Assembly: GCA_003560495.1 (NCBI GenBank)
Contig: PWLM01000046.1
Coordinates: 1 to 64,000 of the forward strand
Direction: 5' to 3'
Source: Bacillus sp. (in: firmicutes)
Lineage (GTDB): Bacteria > Bacillota > Bacilli > Bacillales > Salisediminibacteriaceae
Length of the DNA stretch: 64,000 nucleotides
Shown here: in pieces, positions 27,167 through 36,130 of the stretch
Position numbering within the stretch: the stretch's first letter is position 1
Layout of the letters: every line of letters begins with the position of its first letter
Position numbers and translations under genes: made by a program
Notes under the pieces: generated by a model
Told to the model about the DNA's origin: nothing
Database searches by the model: none
The model's input: the letters and a program-made list of their open reading frames with translations, nothing else

Positions 27167-27195
27167 AAGGTTCAGGACAATGGGTCCTGAACCTT
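27167..27195 (-). terminator. terminator after ezrA
   Basis: AAGGTTCAGGAC (27167-27178) and complement (27184-27195), 5-nt loop. On the minus strand it continues UUUCUUUA. It separates ezrA from the nifZ-thiI operon. Confidence 0.8.
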
Positions 27196-27221
27196 CCGTA
27201 TCTGCCAAATATATTTCGCGT

Positions 27222-28910
27222 TTATTTGAGTTCGTCTCTTTTTATACGTTCCAGGACGTTTTTCTCAACTTTTTCGACTCCGGCTACAGCGAGTTCCAGG
27301 GACTCTTCGTAATATCCTTGACGGAATCGGTCTTCTGCCTGAAGAAGAAGAATGTTTACTTTATCATTCTGCGTACGGTACCTGTTGCCGTATTGCACCA
27401 CAAGCTCTGCCATTTGCGCATCTTCGAGCATTTTATTGACGGCTTCTTCAGCATTTTCGGTCTGGGCATCTGCTTCCGCTACTGCTTTACGGACATCTTC
27501 CATACCGATCGGAAGCGAATCCAGGAGCTTAGCTGCATAATACAGCTTTCTTTCTGCTTCCTTTACCTGCTCCAATGTAATATCCGGAATTTTTGGAAGG
27601 GAAGACCGGCTCAATGCACGGCGTACTTTTGTAACTCTTTCAGCATCTTCGTCAATAATATCTTCCGCATCAAGTTCATCCTGACGCAGTTTGTTAAAGT
27701 TGGCGTACATCTGCTCAACATCTGCTTCAAGCTGAGTAATTTCCTCTTTCCACACTTCCAGTTGATTGTGTATATCGGTATAAGTCATTCTTTTTAACGC
27801 TGCCGCGTCTTCAAGAGCCGCGAAATCTGCTTTTAAAGATTTCATACGTGCAAAAAAGTCGTTCACTTCCAGCTCTAAGGACGAGTGAAGCTGATAGCGG
27901 AGCTTTACTACTTCCTGTTCCTGCACGAGGCGCTGCAGCTGTTCCGGAACCTGGTACATACGGCTCTTTTGAGTGGAAAACTCCTGCTCCACTTCGTTGC
28001 GGACAACCGCTTCCTGTTCCAATTTTTCCATCATTTCCTGAAGTGTTTCCTCCACGCTTGTGATAATTTCCTGCGCCTTTTCCAGCTGCAGGTCAAAAAG
28101 AGAGCTTTCTGCTTCTTTCACTCGTTCTTTAAGACCTTCAATCAAGTCTTCACTGGAATATAAATGCACAGGGAAACCGCTCATCGCCATTTCGTCCAGG
28201 CCATTATCCAGTTCCTCCACCTGGGAAGGAAGGTCACGCTGTACATACATCAGACGCTCAGGTACCGATTCTGTCATGTAGTTCATGCTCGTAAGCATTT
28301 CTCTGATGGCAGCAAGTGTTTCCTGGGCATTGAAGTAATTACCTTCTTCTGTTTCCTGAAGAAATGCTTCAAACTTCCGATCGACTTTTTCCATTTCGCT
28401 CTCAATGGTGTCGGCCGCCTGGTCCAGTTCTTCCCGGTCCACCTGAAGTCTTCGGCGGATCTCTTCATATAAAGCTGTGAGTTCCCGGCTTTCCCCCCGG
28501 TTGGTTCCTTCAATGTCGACCAGCTCATTCACTTCTTCAATCAGGGCGTCGATATGATTTTCAATTTCATCGAGCGCTTTTCTAGTTTCTTTAATTTCGC
28601 TCTGCGCTTTCGGAAACCGATACTTATTGGCAAACTCCTCTACTTCGAAAAGCTTTTCTTCAATGTACGGAAGCTGGATTCGGACAAGCTGATCCCATTC
28701 CCCGCGCCACTGTTCAAAACGTTCTTCTGTTTCTCCGGAAAGTTTGAGTGCTTTTACCCGTTCAAGCTCTTCACCGACCGGTCTGTTCAACAGCTCGGCT
28801 TTACGATTTCCCAGTTTATCCACATCGCGGTAAATTTGTCTCCGCGACCAGGCACCGTAAGCAACGATTAAAATAAGCAGAATGATTATTGTATATATAA
28901 CAAAATTCAT
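27222..28910 (-). CDS. ezrA: septation ring formation regulator EzrA
   Basis: Membrane-anchored coiled-coil protein that limits FtsZ ring assembly and links it to cell-wall synthesis. Start at the ATG at 28910 (MNFVIYTIIILL) with GGAGGAGG upstream; 562 residues, same as B. subtilis. One N-terminal membrane helix (about 2-22), then spectrin-like coiled-coil bundles to the end. The QNR patch is recognisable as QYGNRYRTQND (about 506-516). Strongly acidic (many Glu). Terminator at 27167. Confidence 0.95.
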   Translation of the reverse strand: MNFVIYTIIILLILIVAYGAWSRRQIYRDVDKLGNRKAELLNRPVGEELERVKALKLSGETEERFEQWRGEWDQLVRIQLPYIEEKLFEVEEFANKYRFPKAQSEIKETRKALDEIENHIDALIEEVNELVDIEGTNRGESRELTALYEEIRRRLQVDREELDQAADTIESEMEKVDRKFEAFLQETEEGNYFNAQETLAAIREMLTSMNYMTESVPERLMYVQRDLPSQVEELDNGLDEMAMSGFPVHLYSSEDLIEGLKERVKEAESSLFDLQLEKAQEIITSVEETLQEMMEKLEQEAVVRNEVEQEFSTQKSRMYQVPEQLQRLVQEQEVVKLRYQLHSSLELEVNDFFARMKSLKADFAALEDAAALKRMTYTDIHNQLEVWKEEITQLEADVEQMYANFNKLRQDELDAEDIIDEDAERVTKVRRALSRSSLPKIPDITLEQVKEAERKLYYAAKLLDSLPIGMEDVRKAVAEADAQTENAEEAVNKMLEDAQMAELVVQYGNRYRTQNDKVNILLLQAEDRFRQGYYEESLELAVAGVEKVEKNVLERIKRDELK

Positions 28911-29391
28911 GCGGACCTCCTCCAACCTGCAGCCGACCCCTGTCTCCTGCAGATATTGACGTAATATATGTAGTAAGTTCATAATGACACAAAGCAGACA
29001 ATCTATTCTCTATCTTATCATGACAACGGCTGATTGGAATAATTTATTATATGATTTCTCAAAATTCCTTCTTCTTTTTTACCGTTGGGAGAGTGGTAGT
29101 TCAAAAATAATTTTACAGGGCACTAATCACTTTCTTCTTGAGTGTCTACTTTAAAAGAAGGACCTGTTAAAGCTCCATGTTAATATAAGGTTGACTGCGG
29201 CTCTTTTCACCTGCCGCGGAGTTTTTCCTGTTGTCATCAACAACGAACATTAACAGAGACATTTATGCAAAACCATTGCACCCTAATGGATGAAAATGTT
29301 CTTTTACAGTACCGTTACTTCCTATCTAAACAGGAAGAACGAAGCCTGTTTATGCTCTGTCTTTTTCACCATAAGCTGTAGTGGACACGAG

Positions 29392-29497
29392 AGGACTCCG
29401 AGGCGATAAAGTCCGATCGGAAGAGCCGTTTGGGCGGAAGAAATAAGCTGAAGCCGGCCCGCCCGGAAAGCCTCCCTATGGAAACGAAGGCGGCCGG
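29392..29497 (+). repeat. dispersed intergenic repeat, copy B
   Basis: The stretch 29436-29470 matches 61007-61041 at 34 of 35 positions (GAAGAAATAAGCTGAAGCC then CCGCCCGGAAAGC). GACTCCGAGGCGA (29394-29406) matches the GACTCCGGGGCGA part of copy E. The central stem is degenerate. It lies in the 640-nt gap between divergent ezrA and hisJ, whose other part (28911-29391) is A/T-rich and holds no gene I can support. Confidence 0.75.
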
Positions 29498-29550
29498 TTC
29501 TGACTTATCTACTATATTTTCAAGGCAGCCTAAAAGAAAGGATGTTATTT

Positions 29551-30369
29551 ATGATCCACGATGGCCATGTTCACACCCCTTACTGTCCGCATGGAAGCAT
29601 GGACCGCCTTCAAAGCTATGTCGAAGAAGCTGTCCGGAACGGTTTTCAAAGGCTCACATTTACTGAACATGCCCCCCTTCCAGAAGGATTCCAGGATCCT
29701 GTACCGGAGCAGGACAGTGCTATGAAAAAAACGGACCTTCCTTATTATATCGGGGAAGTACAAAAATTAAAACAGTTCTACAGAAAGAACATCGAAATTT
29801 TCATCGGACTGGAAATTGATTTTATAGAAGGATATGAGAGCCAAACCACTGATCTTCTCCGGGAGGTCGGACCGGCTCTGGATGATGCCGTGCTGTCTGT
29901 ACATTTTCTCCGCAGCGGCAGCGGCTATACGTGTCTTGACTATGACGCACATGCTTTCCGGCATCTTAAAGAATATTCCGGATCACTGGAAAACCTTTAT
30001 TCTGATTACTACCGGACAGTAAGAAAGTCCATCACCTCCGATCTCGGCCCCTATAAGCCGAAACGAATCGGTCACATTACTCTTGTACGAAAATTCCAGA
30101 AACTTTTTCCCCGCACTTTTGACGATGCAGAAATGATCCGGAGTGTACTTGATACAGCGGCAGCAGAAGGGTATTCCCTCGACGTCAATACTGCCGGTCT
30201 TAGAAAACGATACTGCGGGGATATATATCCTCCGCTTCCTTTCATTAAAGAGGCCGCCGCCCGAAGTATCCCTCTAGTCTTCGGATCAGATGCCCACCAG
30301 GCCCGCGACGTTGGTGCTCACTATAAGCAGGTCGCTCCACTCGTGGAGCAGCATTTCTTTTCCGAATAG
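29551..30369 (+). CDS. hisJ: histidinol-phosphatase, PHP family
   Basis: Removes phosphate from histidinol phosphate in histidine synthesis. PHP-fold motifs: DGHVHTPYCPHGS (about 3-15), FTEHAPLP (about 39-46), LEIDFIEGY, HFLR, RIGHITLVRKF, and DAH in FGSDAHQARDVG near the end. 272 residues. The ATG at 29551 is chosen because AAAGAAAGG is 10 nt upstream; the ATG at 29542 touches the ribosome site. Upstream of ytsP on the same strand. Confidence 0.94.
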   Translation: MIHDGHVHTPYCPHGSMDRLQSYVEEAVRNGFQRLTFTEHAPLPEGFQDPVPEQDSAMKKTDLPYYIGEVQKLKQFYRKNIEIFIGLEIDFIEGYESQTTDLLREVGPALDDAVLSVHFLRSGSGYTCLDYDAHAFRHLKEYSGSLENLYSDYYRTVRKSITSDLGPYKPKRIGHITLVRKFQKLFPRTFDDAEMIRSVLDTAAAEGYSLDVNTAGLRKRYCGDIYPPLPFIKEAAARSIPLVFGSDAHQARDVGAHYKQVAPLVEQHFFSE

Positions 30370-30417
30370 ATGCCTCTATGCTATACTTTCGAAAATAACT
30401 GTCAAAGGGTGATAACA

Positions 30418-30897
30418 ATGTTTGAAACTACAGACTATAAAGGTTCTCTGCTGGAAAGATATCATCTTCTCGCAAAACAGCTTGATGCCCTGCTGGAAGG
30501 TGAACCTGACACAACAGCGAATTTAAGCAATGCGTCTGCACTTCTTCATCAATTTTTGGAAAACGTTAACTGGACAGGCTTCTACTTATGGAAAGAAGAG
30601 GAGCTGGTTCTCGGTCCGTTTCAGGGACTTCCTGCCTGTGTCCGCATTTCCTACGGCAGAGGGGTATGCGGTACAGCAGCGAAAGAAGAAAAAACGATGC
30701 GGATTGCTGACGTCCATGCTTTTCCGGGACATATCGCCTGCGATGCCGCTTCCAACTCTGAGATCGTTGTGCCTCTCTTTAAAAATGGGTCTCTTTTTGG
30801 AGTACTGGACATTGACAGTCCAAAAAAAGGTCGTTTCACCTCAGAAGACGAAGAAGGGATCGGGCATTTTGCCCGTACGCTGGAAAAACATCTGTAG
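30418..30897 (+). CDS. ytsP: GAF-domain free methionine-R-sulfoxide reductase
   Basis: Single GAF domain enzyme that reduces free methionine R-sulfoxide, an oxidative-repair function. 159 residues from the ATG at 30418, AAAGGGTG 8 nt upstream. The three catalytic cysteines are present in LPACVRI, GRGVCGTAA and GHIACDAAS, with NWTGFYLW and LFGVLDIDSP as family blocks. The stop of hisJ is 49 nt upstream, so the two are probably cotranscribed. Confidence 0.94.
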   Translation: MFETTDYKGSLLERYHLLAKQLDALLEGEPDTTANLSNASALLHQFLENVNWTGFYLWKEEELVLGPFQGLPACVRISYGRGVCGTAAKEEKTMRIADVHAFPGHIACDAASNSEIVVPLFKNGSLFGVLDIDSPKKGRFTSEDEEGIGHFARTLEKHL

Positions 30898-31026
30898 CAG
30901 CAGGCAGCGGAAAAACCTACTTTCTCCCGCTGAAGTTATTTAAAAACTTTCCTCTGAAAAAGCGGTAATACCTCTAGCTGTCCACTCTTATTTCCCGGGG
31001 CAGCTTCTTTCTTTTCCACCCGTTCC

Positions 31027-31055
31027 TTGACATCTTCGTCTGAAATAGGTACACT
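31027..31055 (+). promoter_or_regulatory. SigA promoter of rpsD
   Basis: TTGACA (31027-31032), 17-nt spacer, TACACT (31050-31055). It gives a leader of about 180 nt before rpsD. Confidence 0.6.
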
Positions 31056-31061
31056 GTAATT

Positions 31062-31240
31062 TGTGCAAATAAGACAGCCAGCGTAAACGGCTTGCAGTTC
31101 ATTTCATTCCCGCAAAGATCGAGGGGTATTGTGTAACCTCTAGCTGTCGAGGCGAAGATGCCTAAAATGAAATGTCTGAAAGACCAGGATTACGATCTGT
31201 TTATTTCACTAATTTTATATATTTTTTAGGAGGAATAATT
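31062..31240 (+). ncRNA. structured 5' leader of rpsD, probable S4 autoregulatory RNA
   Basis: A long helix closes the leader: CATTTCATT (31100-31108) with AATGAAATG (31166-31174). Inside are GAGG...CCTC and GGC-gaagat-GCC hairpins, which can also pair TCGA segments as a pseudoknot. B. subtilis rpsD is feedback-controlled by S4 binding to its leader, so the same role is likely. The segment ACCTCTAGCTGTC (31136-31148) also occurs at 30969-30981, upstream of the promoter. Confidence 0.55.
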
Positions 31241-31843
31241 ATGTCCCGATACACAGGACCAAGCTGGAAGATTTCCCGCCGCCTCGGAATTTCTCTTAGC
31301 GGTACAGGAAAAGAACTTCAAAAGCGCCCTTACGGACCAGGTCAGCACGGTCCAAATTCCCGCAAAAAGATGACGGAATACGGACTTCAGCTTCAGGAGA
31401 AGCAGAAGCTTCGTTTCCTTTACGGCATGACAGAGCGTCAGTTCAACCGTCTCTTTGAAATTGCCGGCAAGCGTGACGGAATTCATGGTGAGAACTTCAT
31501 GATTCTTCTTGAATCCCGCCTCGACAATCTCGTTTACCGTTTAGGTCTTGCCCGTACACGTCGTCAGGCGCGTCAGCTCGTTAACCACGGACACGTTCTT
31601 GTGGACGGCGGACGAGTGGACATCCCGTCCTACCGCGTTGTTCCCGGCCAAAAGATTTCTCTTCGTGAGAAGTCCCAGAGCCTGGACGTTGTAAAAGAAG
31701 CTGTAGAAGTGAACGACTTCGTTCCTTCCTACCTTGAATTTGATGCAGAAAAGTTCGAAGGAACATTCACACGCCTTCCTGAACGTTCTGAACTTCCTGC
31801 AGAAATCAATGAACAGCTTATCGTTGAGTGGTATTCCCGTTAA
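31241..31843 (+). CDS. rpsD: 30S ribosomal protein S4
   Basis: Primary binding protein of the 16S rRNA 5' domain. 200 residues from the ATG at 31241 ([16 protein letters not shown]) with TAGGAGGAA upstream, the same as B. subtilis. The S4 RNA-binding domain is at about 90-150 ([31 protein letters not shown]). The N-terminal zinc cysteines are absent, the C-minus form common in Firmicutes. Confidence 0.98.
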   Translation: MSRYTGPSWKISRRLGISLSGTGKELQKRPYGPGQHGPNSRKKMTEYGLQLQEKQKLRFLYGMTERQFNRLFEIAGKRDGIHGENFMILLESRLDNLVYRLGLARTRRQARQLVNHGHVLVDGGRVDIPSYRVVPGQKISLREKSQSLDVVKEAVEVNDFVPSYLEFDAEKFEGTFTRLPERSELPAEINEQLIVEWYSR

Positions 31844-31855
31844 TACCTCTTTTCC

Positions 31856-31895
31856 AAAGCACTGGACAGTACTTATTCTGTCCAGTGCTTTTTTA
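31856..31895 (+). terminator. terminator after rpsD
   Basis: AAAGCACTGGACAG (31856-31869) pairs perfectly with CTGTCCAGTGCTTT (31878-31891), followed by UUUU. Confidence 0.92.
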
Positions 31896-31971
31896 TGTAG
31901 ACTGCATTTGTAAAACGTGGAAGACTTTCAGTCCAGCTCTCCACAATCAGCCCAGGCAGAGCCTCATGAAT

Positions 31972-32013
31972 AAAAAAAACGGCCCCGGAAATTGTATCCG
32001 GGGCCGTTTTTTT
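31972..32013 (-). terminator. strong terminator after the 67-residue protein gene
   Basis: ACGGCCCCGG (31979-31988) with complement (31998-32007), seven or eight A on one side and T on the other, so it works on both strands. It abuts the stop of the small gene. Confidence 0.88.
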
Positions 32014-32014
32014 A

Positions 32015-32218
32015 TTAAAAGTTGTATTTATACAATGTTTCAACGGCGTCTTCGCAGGCTTCTTCTTTTTTATCTCCTCTGCGGAAGACCCCGCGGCTTG
32101 TTTCTTCAGCGAGCTCCACCGCGTAGGCGTGGAATCCGTCCGATTCTTCCCAGATTTCCACTGCAAAGTAGCGGTTTCCTTTCACGTAAATTTCTCTTTC
32201 TGCAGGATAATGTTCCAT
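32015..32218 (-). CDS. small acidic protein of unknown function, 67 residues
   Basis: Starts at the ATG at 32218 (MEHYPAEREIYVKG), AAGGAGGTG about 8 nt upstream; its own strong terminator follows, so it is a real gene. Sequence pattern: short beta strands (RYFAVEIWEESDGFHAYAVEL) then a charged helix, similar to HicB-like or YcfA-partner folds, but no motif proves this. It lies between rpsD and the BCCT transporter, all on different or separated units. I do not recognise a named family. Confidence 0.75.
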   Translation of the reverse strand: MEHYPAEREIYVKGNRYFAVEIWEESDGFHAYAVELAEETSRGVFRRGDKKEEACEDAVETLYKYNF

Positions 32219-32250
32219 GTATGCCACCTCCTTCTATAAAGTAAGTTCCG

Positions 32251-33822
32251 TTACTTTCTTACATTGTTAATCCATGCTTTATCCTCGTTCATCATTTTAA
32301 TAGCTGCGTATATGAGGATAAACTGTATGACAATAATCGGCAGTCCCATTAGACCTGAAACAACTTCCAGCGGCTCAAGACCGCCGATATTCATAAGAAC
32401 GAGTGCCATTGACGTAATAATAACGGCTGCCAGAATACGAAGCTTTCTGGAAGGCTCATATTTACTCATATCTTTCGTACTCGTATACGCTGCAATTGTA
32501 TATGTCGTCGAATCAAGTGTAGTAGTTAAGAAGATCATAGCTACGATAACAAAAACAGCGAGCGCCATTTCCGGAAATGGCAGTGTAGAAAGTATTTCGG
32601 GGATGGCCGGCATCGGCCCCTGATTTTCTACGATTTCAACAGCATCGACTTCTCCAGTAATATATCGGTGCACACCGAGCCCTCCAAGCACCCCCGTAGC
32701 AGCCCAGGATAAAAGTGTTGGAGCAAGCAGGTATGTCAAAATCATTTCTTTTATCGTTCTCCCCTGGGAAATTTTCGCGGCAAAAACGCTGTGGAGCATT
32801 GCCCACGTAGCGCTGTAGGCAAACCAAAATACCGTATTGCGCTGAATATGATCTGCTTCTCCAGCAGCAAGAGCTCCCGTGTAAAGAGAAATGTCGACAT
32901 AATTATTCAAAAGAAAAGCGACACTGTCCGTGAAATAATTTAAAATAAAGACGCCCGGTCCTGCAATCATAATAAACAGAGCAAAAAGGCCTGCAAGATA
33001 CATATTAAATTTACTCAGCCGCTTGATTCCTTTATCAATACCCACATATGCACTGACGGAAAACATCGCCACCCAGACAAGCGTAATAATAATCGTTAAT
33101 GTAAACGTTACTTCCATGCCGAATAAGGCAGAAAGATTGTGAGTAACAATAGGTGTTCCAAGCCCAAGTGTGACAGCCGCACCGGAGAGAATGCTCACGA
33201 GAAAGAGAATGTCCAGCATTTTCCCTCCCAGACCGTCGGTAAACCGGTCACCGAAAATAACACGCGAGGCTTCCGATATCCGCATCAGCGGACGCTTCTT
33301 CACATGAAGAATATACGCCATAGCGGGGGCAATCATAACAAATATAGCAAACACCTGAAAACTCCACATAAACATACTGTAGGAATTCCCCCACATTAAT
33401 GCTTCCGAGGAGCCCGGCTCCACTCCGAATGGCGGGCTTGCTGTTACAGACGCCCACTCCACCATGCCGGTACGCATAATCGTGGAACCTACTCCCATCG
33501 CAATTAAAATAGACGCATATTCAAACAATGTAAAGCGTGGTTTTTCAGCAGGATCCCCAAGCACAACCTGACCATATTTTGAAAATGACAAATACAGGCC
33601 GGCTATAACGAGAATAATTGCATACCAAAGATACCCCCAGCTGAATACATCGAGTACAGTATCAAAAGTAAAATTCAGGACAGCCAGTGCCTGATTCTCC
33701 AAAGCGGCGAGCGGCACACTGCCTGCGATCATAATGAGGACGGCAGGTATTAAGATGCGGTAATCAATTAATTTCCCCGCCGGCCTGTCTCCCTTCTTAC
33801 TTTCCAACTTATCACTGCTCAT
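32251..33822 (-). CDS. BCCT-family transporter with altered aromatic box
   Basis: Betaine/choline/carnitine-type secondary transporter of 523 residues with 12 predicted membrane helices, likely Na+-coupled. The KISQGRTIKE segment (about 352-361) follows the family signature. But in the helix before it the usual Trp-rich YWAWWISWAP is WFAYSATWAM, so two of the three tryptophans that bind the trimethylammonium group are Tyr and Ser. Glycine betaine transport is therefore uncertain; another osmolyte or a zwitterion without a quaternary amine may be carried. Start ATG at 33822, ribosome site GGGGGA. Fits osmoadaptation in a halophile. Confidence 0.85.
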   Translation of the reverse strand: MSSDKLESKKGDRPAGKLIDYRILIPAVLIMIAGSVPLAALENQALAVLNFTFDTVLDVFSWGYLWYAIILVIAGLYLSFSKYGQVVLGDPAEKPRFTLFEYASILIAMGVGSTIMRTGMVEWASVTASPPFGVEPGSSEALMWGNSYSMFMWSFQVFAIFVMIAPAMAYILHVKKRPLMRISEASRVIFGDRFTDGLGGKMLDILFLVSILSGAAVTLGLGTPIVTHNLSALFGMEVTFTLTIIITLVWVAMFSVSAYVGIDKGIKRLSKFNMYLAGLFALFIMIAGPGVFILNYFTDSVAFLLNNYVDISLYTGALAAGEADHIQRNTVFWFAYSATWAMLHSVFAAKISQGRTIKEMILTYLLAPTLLSWAATGVLGGLGVHRYITGEVDAVEIVENQGPMPAIPEILSTLPFPEMALAVFVIVAMIFLTTTLDSTTYTIAAYTSTKDMSKYEPSRKLRILAAVIITSMALVLMNIGGLEPLEVVSGLMGLPIIVIQFILIYAAIKMMNEDKAWINNVRK

Positions 33823-34275
33823 TCATAATTCCCCCTAAAAGCTGGTTCGTTCCCAAGACTTGAAGCCTCGTTTATAAGGGAAATGTTCCAGTTACATCTC
33901 ATGGCCTATCCTCTATAGTGATACGCCCTTTCTTATGTATTTCTTCACCCAAGGAAGAGTACGGAACGTTTCCCCGTCCCTATGGGTGTACCCTTTTTTA
34001 ATAAGTTAACACCTTTTATTCCTATTTTTCACGGTTGAATTTATTAACTTATAGGTAAACTGTTATCGATTTTTAAAATCAATGCAGTAATCTGAGTAAA
34101 ATAATGGATAATGCCAGTCCTTTCAGGAAGCAGAAGGCACGTACATTCCTCAGCAGTACTTACCAGGCCGGCACGAAATCAAGCCGCCATTAAGGCGGCT
34201 TGTCATAGTCTTGAATAAGTCTTGTTCCTGCAATAATTGTTCCAGCAATTGATGAAGCGGCAAATTCAAATATTT
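33823..34275. other. intergenic region between the BCCT gene and tyrS with an inverted repeat
   Basis: Holds no gene I can support. ATAAGTTAA (34001-34009) and its complement TTAACTTAT (34044-34052) form a widely spaced inverted pair in an A/T-rich part, possibly a regulator site for the BCCT gene. A hairpin and a repeat motif at 34181-34244 are listed separately. Confidence 0.4.
34181..34244. repeat. hairpin plus terminator-linked 34-bp motif, site 1
   Basis: AAGCCGCC (34181-34188) pairs with GGCGGCTT (34194-34201), the probable tyrS terminator without a U-run. Next to it 34211-34244 matches the 34-bp motif at 60697-60730 (common core TTGA-TAAGTCTTG and AATAATT-TTCCA). The same hairpin-motif arrangement is at 58.8, 60.7 and 61.15 kb. 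Confidence 0.6.
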
Positions 34276-35571
34276 TTAATTAGTTTCTGCGTTATTAGTT
34301 TTCCATTTAATAAGAAAGAACTTCTTTTTCCCGCGGCGGATAATAGTAAACGCACCTTCCAGTTTATCTTCCTCCCCGACCACTTTGTCGAGTTCCTGGC
34401 ATCTTTCTCCATTAACATAAACTGCTCCGTTTTTTACATCCTCTCTCGCTTGTCGTTTAGACGTGACAATTTTTGACTCTACAAGAAGATCGACAAGGCT
34501 GATTTCCTGCGATGCAGGCGCATACGAAGGAACATCTTTAAATCCCTGCAGGACTTCGTCAGCAGTGAGAGATTTGATATCCCCCCGTCCAAAAAGAGCA
34601 TGGGTAATGTTTTCCGCCTGCTTCAGAGACTCCTCCCCGTGCACAAAGGAAGTAAGTTCCTGCGCAAGACGGCGCTGTGCGGCTCTTTCATGCGGCCGTT
34701 CGGCCAGTTCGGTTTCCAGTGACTCTATCTCTTCTTTGGAAAGGAACGTAAAATACTTTAGAAACTTGATTACGTCGCTGTCTTCTGTATTCAGAAGAAA
34801 CTGATAAAACTCGTATGGGGACGTCTTCTCTGCGTCCAGCCATACAGCGCCCCCTTCCGTTTTGCCGAATTTCTGGCCGTCCGCTTTTGTTACGAGCGGG
34901 ATAGTGAAACCGAAAGCCGGCTCCCGTGCTCCTTCTTCCGTCCCGTACATACGGCGGATAAGTTCCAGCCCTGCAGTAATGTTTCCCCACTGATCGCTAC
35001 CGCCGATCTGAAGTTTAATTCCGTATTTTTTATGAAGATAGTAAAAATCCAGTGACTGCAGAATCTGATACGTAAACTCCGTAAATGAAATTCCACTCTG
35101 TATACGGGATTCTACGGATTCTTTTGCAAGCATATAGTTTACGCTGAAATGCTTCCCTGTATCACGCAGAAAATCAATAACTGACATTTCCCCGATCCAG
35201 TCATAGTTATTTACGAGAACTGCTGCATACTCGCCTTCGAAATCCATAAAACGCTCCAGCTGTTCCTTAATTCTGCTGCTGAAGTGTTCTACGACGTTCT
35301 GCTCATTTAATGAACGCTCCGCACTCTTTCCGCTCGGATCACCAATCAGACCGGTCGCTCCTCCTACAAGGGGATAAGGTTTGTGCCCGGCGAGCTGAAA
35401 GCGCCGCAGTGTAATAATGGTAAGAAGATGTCCAATATGCAGACTGTCCCCGGTCGGATCAAAGCCGCAGTAAAGTTTAACAGATTCCTTGTCCATCAAA
35501 TCTTTCAGTCCATTTTCGTCTGTCACCTGGTTAACAAGTCCCCGGTATTTCAATTCTTCCAAAAGTTTCAT
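34276..35571 (-). CDS. tyrS: tyrosyl-tRNA synthetase
   Basis: Class I aminoacyl-tRNA synthetase. HIGH motif in DSLHIGHLLT (about 43-52), KMSKS equivalent KFGKTEGGAV (about 231-240), and the C-terminal S4-like tRNA-binding domain (about 355-420, DLLVESKIVTSKRQAREDV). 431 residues. Start ATG at 35571 with GGAGG upstream. Expression is controlled by a tyrosine T-box leader. In B. subtilis acsA follows; here a PBP gene is divergent. Confidence 0.97.
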   Translation of the reverse strand: MKLLEELKYRGLVNQVTDENGLKDLMDKESVKLYCGFDPTGDSLHIGHLLTIITLRRFQLAGHKPYPLVGGATGLIGDPSGKSAERSLNEQNVVEHFSSRIKEQLERFMDFEGEYAAVLVNNYDWIGEMSVIDFLRDTGKHFSVNYMLAKESVESRIQSGISFTEFTYQILQSLDFYYLHKKYGIKLQIGGSDQWGNITAGLELIRRMYGTEEGAREPAFGFTIPLVTKADGQKFGKTEGGAVWLDAEKTSPYEFYQFLLNTEDSDVIKFLKYFTFLSKEEIESLETELAERPHERAAQRRLAQELTSFVHGEESLKQAENITHALFGRGDIKSLTADEVLQGFKDVPSYAPASQEISLVDLLVESKIVTSKRQAREDVKNGAVYVNGERCQELDKVVGEEDKLEGAFTIIRRGKKKFFLIKWKTNNAETN

Positions 35572-35777
35572 TCTTTATACCTCCATTTTCAATTGAAAAA
35601 TTATACATATTTTAAAACGGTTCTATCGTAAGTCCCTGTTGTCATAACGGAAAACTGCGCGGTCGATAAAAAGCTTTTCCACTTTCAGAATACAGCTCTG
35701 TTATTATCCACATTTTTATCAGGAAAACTTCACTGCAGACTTACGTAAAGAGGACTGATTCTTTAACAAAGCCCACT

Positions 35778-36014
35778 AAAAAAGCCCCCTGTCGTTGGAC
35801 AAGGGACGATTATTACCGTGGTACCACCCAGTTTTGAGAAAAAAATTTCTCCGCTCTGCCGTTTAACGCCCGGAACGCGCCTTTCATTTCTGAAAGGAAG
35901 CTCAAAGACCGTAATTCACTGACACCTCTGTACTGGTTCGCATCAACCACCAGCTTTCTGCAACAGGGAAGTATACAGCTACTTTATCTTTTCATCGCTG
36001 AATGCTATTTATCT
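35778..36014 (-). promoter_or_regulatory. T-box riboswitch (Tyr) controlling tyrS
   Basis: On the minus strand the T-box core TGGGTGGTACCACGG is at about 35817-35831. The terminator hairpin CCCTTGTC/GACAGGGGGC follows (35784-35808) with six U (35778-35783). Stem I lies at about 35930-36010 and presents UAC (Tyr codon, 35971-35973) in its specifier bulge. Uncharged tRNA-Tyr would favour the antiterminator and turn tyrS on. Confidence 0.92.
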
Positions 36015-36020
36015 TTATTA

Positions 36021-36050
36021 TTTCTATCACAAAAAATGTTTTTCTGTCAA
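36021..36050 (-). promoter_or_regulatory. promoter of the T-box/tyrS transcript
   Basis: Perfect -35 TTGACA (36045-36050 on the minus strand), 18-nt spacer, -10 TAGAAA (36021-36026). Start of the leader near 36014. Confidence 0.6.
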
Positions 36051-36088
36051 GATTACCTTCCCTTTACTTTCCTTCACTGCTTATATGT

Positions 36089-36094
36089 TATAAT
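36089..36094 (+). promoter_or_regulatory. probable -10 of the PBP gene
   Basis: TATAAT at 36089-36094, about 35 nt before the start codon. A second TGCTATAAT (36107-36115) looks like an extended -10 but would start transcription inside the ribosome site, so it is less likely. No clear -35. Confidence 0.4.
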
Positions 36095-36130
36095 ATAGGG
36101 TGATATTGCTATAATTAAGGGGGTTTCCAT

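Noticed and set aside
33840..33860. GGTTCGTTCCC, like a tRNA T-loop
   Set aside because: No acceptor, D or anticodon stems around it; no tRNA or rRNA gene seen in the window.
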